5,085 nucleotides of DNA from Planctomycetaceae bacterium (GTDB taxonomy: Bacteria > Planctomycetota > Planctomycetia > Planctomycetales > Planctomycetaceae), in NCBI GenBank assembly GCA_029259875.1, contig JAJDEK010000115.1, positions 1 to 5,085 on the forward strand. Reading direction: 5' to 3'. Below are positions 1 through 5,085 of this stretch, in pieces. Every line of letters starts with the position of its first letter. Within the stretch, counting starts at the first letter, position 1. The notes beneath the pieces were generated by a model. That model did no database searches. It was not told the origin of the DNA and worked only from the letters and a program-made list of their open reading frames with translations. The position numbers were made by a program, and so were the translations under genes.

Positions 1-98
1 TCTTTGTAGTTTAAGTATGCCATCACCGCACCGATGAGAGCAGCCATTACAAAGAAGATCAATGAAAAGTGAACGGCGGTTGGTTTACTGGCGGCCAT
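1..98 (-). CDS. N-terminus of a small membrane-anchored protein, function unknown (partial)
   Basis: On the minus strand an ATG at 98-96 opens a frame that stays open to the window edge, giving 32 complete codons. The peptide begins MAASKPTAVHF and continues with a hydrophobic stretch at about residues 9-29 (rich in F, L, I, V, A, M, G), then N-Y-K. This looks like an uncleaved signal anchor: a short N-terminus with one lysine, one membrane-spanning helix, and the rest of the protein beyond the edge. An AAGG lies about 9 bases before the ATG and could serve as a weak ribosome binding site. The gene is divergent from polA, across a spacer of about 530 bases. I do not recognise the family. The coding call rests on the ATG, the coherent transmembrane helix and the open frame, and too little is visible to infer a job. 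Confidence 0.6.
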   Translation of the reverse strand, partial: MAASKPTAVHFSLIFFVMAALIGAVMAYLNYK

Positions 99-166
99 GT
101 TATTGAACCTTAAAGATTTTTAAGTGACAATCAGATGCTAAAAAGCACCTTTGCAGTTTATGAGCC

Positions 167-186
167 TGAGATGCCAATTCATCTCA
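167..186. repeat. Perfect 7-bp inverted repeat with a 6-base loop
   Basis: TGAGATG at 167-173 is followed by the loop CCAATT and then CATCTCA at 180-186, its exact reverse complement. The stem does not extend further and no T run follows on either strand, so it does not look like an intrinsic terminator. It lies about 70-90 bases upstream of the minus-strand start codon, where it could be an operator or a hairpin in that gene's leader. Function is inference only. Confidence 0.5.
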
Positions 187-513
187 AAATAGATCAGTGC
201 AGCGACCCGGACGAATTACAGGAAAAAAATAAATGAAGTGAATCTGAAATCTCTCAAAGAACAGGCCCTCTGTATTTATTTTAAGTGTAGGAAAAGCAGT
301 GTCAAGCAGGTTTCTGATTCTATCTATAGTGTTGGCAATTGGTTTCCGCATCGCCGATAGGGTTACCGTCCACAGAAAAGTACACAAACGAACACATTTC
401 GAAATCGGTGGAATCAATATTGATAAAAGATTTCATTGAGTTCTGACTTCGCCTCGCCTGTTCATAGCGATCAGACACAGTCTCACCAATAATAAAAAAC
501 ACAATGTGAGCCT

Positions 514-544
514 GTGTCATTTCTACGTTTCGATACCGTATAAA
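514..544 (+). promoter_or_regulatory. Possible sigma70-type promoter for polA
   Basis: TATAAA at 539-544 matches the -10 consensus at five of six positions. The best upstream partner is GTGTCA at 514-519, which matches the -35 box at four of six, but the 19-base spacing is longer than optimal. Transcription would start near 551 and leave a leader of about 75 bases before the polA ATG. In an AT-rich spacer such a match can arise by chance, so this is a weak call. Confidence 0.3.
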
Positions 545-626
545 ATCAAAAACTGTGATGATAACATCCTCTATCTTTTCACTTTCGGCAATCTCTTTTC
601 AAAATTTCAGGTAAAGCTAAATCTTT

Positions 627-3329
627 ATGAAAGAAACACTTTACATCATTGATACGTTTTCTCTGGTATTTCAGGTTTTTCATGCTGTACCGGCAATGAC
701 AGGGCCCGCTGGTCAGCCAACCAATGCCATTTTTGGGATCACACGTGATATTCTCAACATTATCAAAACCCATTCCCCGGATTATTTGATCTTTGCGATG
801 GATTCGAGTGGGCCGGGAACCAGAAATGAAGTCTTCCCGGAATATAAAGCAAACCGCTCCGAGATGCCCGAAGATCTCGCGGCACAAATATCCTCGATTA
901 TGGATGTAGTCAAAGGATTTCAGGTTCCTATCATCGAATTACCAGGTTGGGAAGCTGATGATGTGTTTGCCACTATTGCACGCTTAGGCAAAGAAAAAGG
1001 GCTTCAAACCTTCATTGTGACCAACGATAAAGATGCCCGCCAACTGATCAATGACTCTGTCCAGCTTTATAACATTCGCAAAAACACGTTTATGGATGCG
1101 GAAGGTGTTGTTAAGGATTGGGGTATTCGTCCCGATCAGGTGATTGATTTTCAATCATTGGTGGGAGACGCTGTTGATAATGTTCCCGGTGTTCCCCTGG
1201 TAGGCCCCAAAAAAGCACAAATCTTGATTGAACAATTCGGCACGCTGGAAGGAGTTCTCGAGAACGCAGATCAGGCCAAAGGCCCCAAATTACAGCAAAA
1301 CCTTAAGGAATTCGCCGATCAAGCACGTATGTCGCGTGAATTGGTAACATTGAATACCAACCTCGACCTGAATGTGAACTGGGAAGACTCACGTTTAACC
1401 CACCCGGATCGTGAACGCTTACGCCAACTATTCACTGATTTTGGATTTCGCCGCTTTGCGGAAGAAATGCAGGATGATTTCACACAACAGGCAGCGCCAA
1501 AACCTTCAGAACGAATTTGGGTAACCGTCGATAGCGATAAGGCATTTGAAGAATTCGTGACATTGTTGAAGCAACAGGACGAATTTTGTGTTGACTTGGA
1601 AACAACAGGTTTAAAACCCGCAGAAGCAGAAATTGTGGGCTGGGCAATCAGTTGGGAGAAAAATCATGGCTATTATATTCCCGTCGAAGGACCAACGGGC
1701 CAGAAAGCGCTCGACCCACAGATCGTTTTGAAACAACTCAAACCAATCTTGGAAGATCCGGAAATACAAATTACGAACCAGAACATTAAATACGATATGG
1801 TGGTGTTAATGCGGGTTGGTGTGTATCTGCAGGGAATCAGCATCGATCCCATGGTTGCCAGTTATTTGCTCAGTGCGGGTGAGCGTGGGCATAGCCTGGA
1901 TAAATTATCTGAACGATATTTGCAGCATACGATGATCCCCATTTCCAATCTCATCGGTTCCGGGAAACAGCAGAAAAAGATGTTTGAAATCGATGTTGAG
2001 AAAGTCGCCGAATATGCGGTTGAGGATGCCGAGATCGCATGGCAGTTATCTCGAATCCTGCAAGAAGAACTGAAACAGCACGGTTTGTGGAATCTATACT
2101 GGAACCTGGAACGCCCCTTAATCCCCATTCTGGCAGAGATGGAATTTAACGGAATCAGGGTCAATACGGATGAATTAAAACACCAAAGTCAACATCTCGA
2201 CCTCCGCTTAACAGAATTGATTCGAGAGATTCATGAGATTGCCGGTCATGAGTTTAACATTGCCTCACCGCTTCAACTGAGGACGGTGTTGTTTGAAGAA
2301 CTAAAACTGCCTGTCATTAAAAAAACGAAAACCGGCCCCAGTACCGACCAAAGTGTACTGGAAAAGTTGGCGCCCCTGCACGAGCTACCGGCTAAAATTA
2401 GTGAGCATCGGCATCTTTCAAAGTTAAAAAGTACTTATCTTGATGCGTTACCAGATCTTGTAAATCCCGAAACAGGACGTATTCATGCCAGTTTTAATCA
2501 GGTCGTTGCGGCTACAGGCCGGTTAAGTTCCAGTGACCCAAATCTGCAAAATATACCGATCCGAACTGAAGAGGGACGGCAAATTCGAAAAGCATTTATC
2601 CCGGAGAATGCAGATTGGGAATTGTTTTGCGCGGATTATTCCCAAATTGAATTACGGGTTCTCGCCCATCTCAGTCAGGATACGGCTCTCAGCCAGGCAT
2701 TTCGTGAAGGTGCTGATATTCATACCGCGGTTGCGGCAGAGACCTTTCGCGTTCCACTCGCAGATGTAGATAGCAATATGCGACGGACAGCGAAGGCAGT
2801 CAACTTTGGTGTCATCTACGGCCAGAGTCCTTTCGGGTTGTCAGAAACCATAGGCATTCCGCAATCTGAAGCAGCTCAATTCATTGAGGACTATTTTCAG
2901 CGCTATCAAGGTGTCAGGGAATTCCTGGACCAGATCCTGGAAGACTGCTCTAAAAATCAATTTGTGAAAACGATCTGCGGTCGAAAACGGACGATACAAG
3001 GTGTACGTTCTGGCTTACAAAAGCAACTGAACATGCCCGAACGAACGGCGATCAATACAGTAATCCAAGGTTCTGCTGCCGACTTGATTAAGCAAGCCAT
3101 GATCAACGTGAGTGAGCGTCTGAAGCAGGAGCAACATCCGGGAAGAATGCTGATGCAAATTCACGATGAATTGGTCTTCGAAGCACCCACTATGGAAATA
3201 GATTCGCTGAGCCAGATTGTACGAGAGGAAATGGAGTCTGCTATGGAGCTGGATGTTCCGCTGATTGTGGACATGTCATCCGGTGCGAACTGGCTTGAAC
3301 AGACCAATCTGGAAATACCTCGCGTCTAA
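627..3329 (+). CDS. polA: DNA polymerase I, full length with 5'-nuclease, proofreading and polymerase domains
   Basis: Pol I removes RNA primers and fills gaps during lagging-strand synthesis and excision repair. The 900-residue product has the full three-domain form. The 5'-nuclease (about 3-280) shows acidic residues D9, D59, E109/D111/D112, D134/D136 and D181/D184, with the helix-hairpin-helix at VDNVPGVPLVGPKKA. The DEDDy 3'-5' exonuclease (about 295-480) is intact: D323 and E325 in DLETTGL, D390 in NIKYD, and Y463/D467 in YAVEDAE, so proofreading is expected. The polymerase domain (about 490-890) has ATGRLSSSDPNLQNIP, motif A DYSQIELR (D670), motif B RRTAKAVNFGVIYG (R719, K723, F727, Y731) and motif C QIHDELVFE (H846, D847, E848). 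F727 is the residue associated with discrimination against dideoxynucleotides. An in-frame TAA at 618-620 makes the ATG at 627 the first usable start; no good Shine-Dalgarno precedes it. Oddity: the 5'-nuclease motif I reads DTFSLVFQ where E. coli has DGSSYLYR. Confidence 0.98.
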   Translation: MKETLYIIDTFSLVFQVFHAVPAMTGPAGQPTNAIFGITRDILNIIKTHSPDYLIFAMDSSGPGTRNEVFPEYKANRSEMPEDLAAQISSIMDVVKGFQVPIIELPGWEADDVFATIARLGKEKGLQTFIVTNDKDARQLINDSVQLYNIRKNTFMDAEGVVKDWGIRPDQVIDFQSLVGDAVDNVPGVPLVGPKKAQILIEQFGTLEGVLENADQAKGPKLQQNLKEFADQARMSRELVTLNTNLDLNVNWEDSRLTHPDRERLRQLFTDFGFRRFAEEMQDDFTQQAAPKPSERIWVTVDSDKAFEEFVTLLKQQDEFCVDLETTGLKPAEAEIVGWAISWEKNHGYYIPVEGPTGQKALDPQIVLKQLKPILEDPEIQITNQNIKYDMVVLMRVGVYLQGISIDPMVASYLLSAGERGHSLDKLSERYLQHTMIPISNLIGSGKQQKKMFEIDVEKVAEYAVEDAEIAWQLSRILQEELKQHGLWNLYWNLERPLIPILAEMEFNGIRVNTDELKHQSQHLDLRLTELIREIHEIAGHEFNIASPLQLRTVLFEELKLPVIKKTKTGPSTDQSVLEKLAPLHELPAKISEHRHLSKLKSTYLDALPDLVNPETGRIHASFNQVVAATGRLSSSDPNLQNIPIRTEEGRQIRKAFIPENADWELFCADYSQIELRVLAHLSQDTALSQAFREGADIHTAVAAETFRVPLADVDSNMRRTAKAVNFGVIYGQSPFGLSETIGIPQSEAAQFIEDYFQRYQGVREFLDQILEDCSKNQFVKTICGRKRTIQGVRSGLQKQLNMPERTAINTVIQGSAADLIKQAMINVSERLKQEQHPGRMLMQIHDELVFEAPTMEIDSLSQIVREEMESAMELDVPLIVDMSSGANWLEQTNLEIPRV

Positions 3330-3626
3330 TCTAAAACCATACTTATTCGCGATGGAAGCTCCCAGCAGACATATCAATATGCCTTGATCTCCAAAGGGTA
3401 GAATCGGAGCCAAAACCACAAAATTTAAGTAGAAAAGTAGGAAGTTTGTTTTTTTTTGTTGACAATCAGATTGGTATCGGTAACCATACTACTACATACC
3501 TATGTGTCTCATCTAAATGTTGCTAAGGGATTCAGCAATCACAAGCCTCCTGTGTGGTAAGTTTCTGTTGCGAAGGAATGTGTAAGAAAACCATTTTCCA
3601 CCAATGCAAGTTGTCACAGTCTTCTT
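3330..3626. other. Intergenic spacer and leader between polA and coaE
   Basis: This 297-base gap shows no convincing gene. Near the polA end there are only weak pairings: CATAT/ATATG around CA at 3370-3381, and GCTCC (3358-3362) with GGAGC (3406-3410) across 43 bases. Neither makes a credible intrinsic terminator. A run of nine T at 3449-3457 abuts a TTGACA box. A 22-codon frame starts with ATG at 3517 and stops at TAA 3583-3585; without a ribosome binding site it is probably chance. A 5-bp hairpin, TTGCT/AGCAA with a 9-base loop, lies at 3520-3538. The length argues that coaE has its own promoter. Confidence 0.6.
3459..3490 (+). promoter_or_regulatory. Possible promoter upstream of coaE (perfect TTGACA box)
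   Basis: TTGACA at 3459-3464 is a perfect -35 consensus, directly downstream of a T-rich tract (3445-3460) that could act as an upstream element or bent DNA. The -10 side is poor: TAACCA at a 16-base spacing, or CATACT (3485-3490) at a 20-base spacing. Start of transcription would fall near 3495-3500, leaving a leader of about 130 bases before the coaE GTG. The box is convincing as a string, less so as a full promoter. Confidence 0.35.
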
Positions 3627-4274
3627 GTGTCTTCTCATACATTCATTCCCACAATAGCTCTGATCGGAGGCATCGGATCAGGCAAAAGTGCGGTAGCCAA
3701 TAAAGTCAAAACTTTGCGATCTGTAGAAGTTATTGATGCCGATCAAATCGGACATAAAATACTTGATTTTCCTGATGTTCAACAAAATATTCGAGAGCAG
3801 TTTGGAACTGCGGTGTTTGATGAACAAGGGAGAGTAGCGCGTTCACTGCTTGCCAAAATTGTCTTTGGAGAAGAAAAACAACATCAAGAATCATTAAAGA
3901 AACTAGAAGAAATAGTCCATCCCAAAATTCACCGAGTTCTTGAACAGGAGATTTTGTCGGCTAAAGCAAGCAAAAAAGTCGATGCAATCCTGATTGACGC
4001 AGCGGTAATTTTGGAAGCGGGCTGGAAAGAGTTGTGCGATCAGATTGTTTTCATTGAATGCCCGTTTGAACAACGATTGAAAAGAGTCACTCAGAATCGA
4101 GGGTGGTCTCCGGTAGAGTTGGAAAAACGGGAGAAACAGCAGTTGCCTCTTATAGAAAAACGAAAACTGGCAGACTGCATAATTCATAATAATGAAGATA
4201 ATTTGGAAGCAGCCGGTCAAGATTTATCTGAGTTCATCGAACTATTACATAAAAGACAAAAAACAAACAAATAA
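3627..4274 (+). CDS. coaE: Dephospho-CoA kinase (GTG start)
   Basis: CoaE phosphorylates the 3'-hydroxyl of the ribose of dephospho-CoA with ATP, the last step of coenzyme A synthesis, in the cytoplasm. The 215-residue product is of normal family length. It has the P-loop GGIGSGKS at residues 14-21, the family DAD motif (D37-D39, in VIDADQIGHKIL), HPKIH near 98-102, and the core strand ILIDAAVILEAGW (121-133). Next come VFIECPFEQRLKRVTQNRGW, covering the lid region, and the C-terminal DCIIHNNED, which matches the usual D-x-I-x-N-N ending. No in-frame ATG or TTG lies between the upstream stop (TAA 3558-3560) and the P-loop, so the GTG at 3627 is effectively the only start. It places the P-loop 13 residues in. 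No Shine-Dalgarno is visible before it. The gene lies 297 bases after polA and 208 bases before rho. Confidence 0.96.
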   Translation: MSSHTFIPTIALIGGIGSGKSAVANKVKTLRSVEVIDADQIGHKILDFPDVQQNIREQFGTAVFDEQGRVARSLLAKIVFGEEKQHQESLKKLEEIVHPKIHRVLEQEILSAKASKKVDAILIDAAVILEAGWKELCDQIVFIECPFEQRLKRVTQNRGWSPVELEKREKQQLPLIEKRKLADCIIHNNEDNLEAAGQDLSEFIELLHKRQKTNK

Positions 4275-4482
4275 CCTGATTCCAGATGTCTAATCAACAT
4301 TCCAAGGATCTAGGGTTAATAAGCAGCCTCGTCCCTGATCGTATCATAATAATCTAATAATATTTTTAAAAACTGGAACCTTTCCAACCGTCCATTGATC
4401 TTCACAATCAACACATCTGTTTTGGTTCAAGAACTCCACTCCATTTCATCTCAAAATTTAAGTAATTCGGAAAGTTATCAGC
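4275..4482. other. Intergenic spacer and probable rho leader
   Basis: This 208-base stretch has no gene. Its first part contains an AT-rich block (about 4344-4372, with repeated TAATAAT-type sequence) that could include a -10 region, although I could not pick a good -35/-10 pair. The second part is C-rich and G-poor, described separately. It closes with CGGAAAG at 4468-4474, eight bases before the rho ATG, the most Shine-Dalgarno-like sequence in front of any plus-strand gene here. No intrinsic terminator is visible after coaE. Confidence 0.55.
4381..4450 (+). promoter_or_regulatory. C-rich, G-poor rut-like segment in the rho leader
   Basis: By my count these 70 bases hold 22 C and only 6 G on the coding strand, with many pyrimidine-C dinucleotides (for example TCCACTCC-type runs near the end) and little scope for pairing. 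Rho binds unstructured C-rich RNA of this kind (rut sites). In E. coli, rho is known to be autoregulated by Rho-dependent termination in its own leader. The position, 32 to 102 bases before the rho start, fits such feedback. That this segment works as a rut site is inference. Confidence 0.35.
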
Positions 4483-5085
4483 ATGGCCAAATCCATAAAA
4501 CTTCAGACATCTGAAAATGACGGGCTTGTGGCATCAAAAGAAAAAGAAGAGCTTGACCCGAAGGCAAAACGGAACAAAGCGAATTCAACTGATCAAAGTG
4601 CATCAACGATTACCAAATCGGCTGATGAACGCTATGAAAAAATCAAACAGAGTGAGATTCATATCGCCGACTTGCAGCGAATGACGATGCAAGAACTCAT
4701 GAAACTGGCCAAAGAAGAAAATCTCACAGAATATACCGGTTTGAAAAAACAGGATCTTATCTTCAAGATTCTGAAAGAACGTACCAAAGTCAACGGGTTG
4801 ATGTTTGGGGAAGGGACTCTAGAAATTCTGCCGGATGGATTTGGTTTTTTACGCAGCCCTGACTACCACTATCTTCCTTGCCCCGATGACATCTATGTCT
4901 CTCCCAGTCAAATTCGTCGTTTTGGGCTACGGACTGGAGCCATAGTTGCTGGCCAAATTCGACCTCCGAAGGAAAACGAACGCTATTTTGCCTTACTCAG
5001 AGTGGAAGCAGTGAATGGTTGTGATCCCGAGTTACTGACGACAAAGGTCTTTTTTGATGATTTGACACCACTGCACCCGAAGGAA
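4483..5085 (+). CDS. rho: Transcription termination factor Rho, N-terminal 201 residues (cut by window edge)
   Basis: Rho is a ring-shaped hexameric RNA helicase that binds C-rich nascent RNA and uses ATP to dislodge RNA polymerase. The visible part has three sections. Residues 1-57 are a charged, low-complexity extension rich in K, E, S and D, absent from E. coli Rho. Residues about 62-103 form the Rho N-terminal helical domain ([16 protein letters not shown], then [14 protein letters not shown]). Residues about 107-180 form the cold-shock-like RNA-binding fold, with [33 protein letters not shown] and [16 protein letters not shown]. The primary-site contacts known in E. coli (F62, F64, R66, Y80, E108, Y110) are all present as F120, F122, R124, Y138, E166 and Y168, at a constant offset of 58. 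The frame is open to the last base; the connector and ATPase domains lie beyond the edge. The ATG at 4483 is the first after an in-frame TAA (4459-4461), with GGAAAG a suitable distance upstream. Confidence 0.97.
   Translation, partial: MAKSIKLQTSENDGLVASKEKEELDPKAKRNKANSTDQSASTITKSADERYEKIKQSEIHIADLQRMTMQELMKLAKEENLTEYTGLKKQDLIFKILKERTKVNGLMFGEGTLEILPDGFGFLRSPDYHYLPCPDDIYVSPSQIRRFGLRTGAIVAGQIRPPKENERYFALLRVEAVNGCDPELLTTKVFFDDLTPLHPKE

Larger units (their letters stand above)
99..626. other. Divergent intergenic spacer between the membrane-protein gene and polA
   Basis: This 528-base stretch separates two divergent genes and should carry both promoters. I see no convincing gene in it. The longest plausible frame is on the minus strand: it is open from 598 to a TAG at 320, with its first ATG at 520 (66 codons from there). 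It has ordinary amino-acid composition, but no ribosome binding site and no recognisable domain. It could be chance, a small gene or a decayed one. Other structure includes a perfect 7-bp inverted repeat (167-186), a -10-like TATAAA at 539-544, and short sequences recurring in the later spacers (125-136, 178-190, 599-607). No RNA gene or intrinsic terminator is apparent. Confidence 0.6.

Noticed and set aside
184..417. 77-codon minus-strand frame in the divergent spacer
   Set aside because: It overlaps the other minus-strand frame there, has no ribosome binding site, and its composition (runs of Phe, Ile, Cys and Arg without domain pattern) looks like non-coding sequence.
579..887. 102-codon minus-strand frame over the polA start
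   Set aside because: Mostly antisense to the conserved 5'-nuclease coding region, with no protein-like features of its own.
1862..2164. Open frame of 100 codons on the minus strand inside polA
   Set aside because: It is the antisense of the exonuclease/polymerase junction of an intact polA and its peptide has no domain character.
2533..2769. 78-codon plus-strand frame inside polA
   Set aside because: An out-of-frame overlap with the polymerase palm, whose own frame carries all catalytic motifs.
3358..3410. GCTCC/GGAGC pairing after polA as a terminator hairpin
   Set aside because: Only 5 bp across a 43-base loop, with no T run following.
3441..3464. Nine-T run after polA as an intrinsic terminator
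   Set aside because: No GC-rich stem precedes the T run; the bases before it (AGTAGAAAAGTAGGAAG) cannot pair with each other. A promoter-side role next to TTGACA is at least as likely.
3903..4220. 105-codon minus-strand frame inside coaE
   Set aside because: Antisense of conserved coaE sequence; the Phe/Cys-rich peptide is typical of a reverse-strand shadow of Lys/Glu-rich coding.
1..5085. CRISPR array, tRNA, rRNA, insertion sequence or prophage remnants
   Set aside because: No regularly spaced repeats, no cloverleaf or rRNA sequence, no transposase or terminal inverted repeats were seen; the window is filled by housekeeping genes and short spacers.

Overview
This window is a housekeeping stretch of a bacterial chromosome. 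I read it as Planctomycetes, probably the Planctomycetaceae (Gimesia/Rubinisphaera-like). The reasons are the style of the Pol I N-terminus (IIDTFSLVFQVFHA), a Rho with a charged N-terminal extension before an otherwise canonical RNA-binding region, genes separated by long AT-rich gaps, and mostly weak or absent Shine-Dalgarno sequences. The lineage call comes from remembered family sequences and was not tested by a search. Base composition looks moderate and somewhat AT-rich, and nothing suggests recent transfer.

Layout. Bases 1-98 (minus strand) hold the first 32 codons of a small membrane-anchored protein that runs off the left edge. Bases 99-626 are a divergent spacer without a convincing gene. 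It contains a 7-bp inverted repeat and a possible promoter for polA. Bases 627-3329 (plus) encode a complete 900-residue DNA polymerase I with intact 5'-nuclease, proofreading and polymerase domains. Bases 3330-3626 are a spacer with a 9-T run abutting a TTGACA box. Bases 3627-4274 (plus) encode a 215-residue dephospho-CoA kinase with a GTG start. Bases 4275-4482 form the leader of rho and include a C-rich, G-poor stretch. Bases 4483-5085 (plus) encode the first 201 residues of transcription terminator Rho, cut by the right edge after the RNA-binding domain.

The three plus-strand genes are co-directional but separated by about 300 and 210 bases. They look like a conserved neighbourhood with separate regulation rather than a tight operon. 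Pol I serves replication and repair, CoaE completes coenzyme A synthesis, and Rho ends transcription; no shared pathway links them. The non-coding observations worth a second look are the rut-like rho leader (possible autoregulation) and short sequences recurring between spacers. I saw no mobile element, CRISPR array, tRNA, rRNA or new defence-type system.
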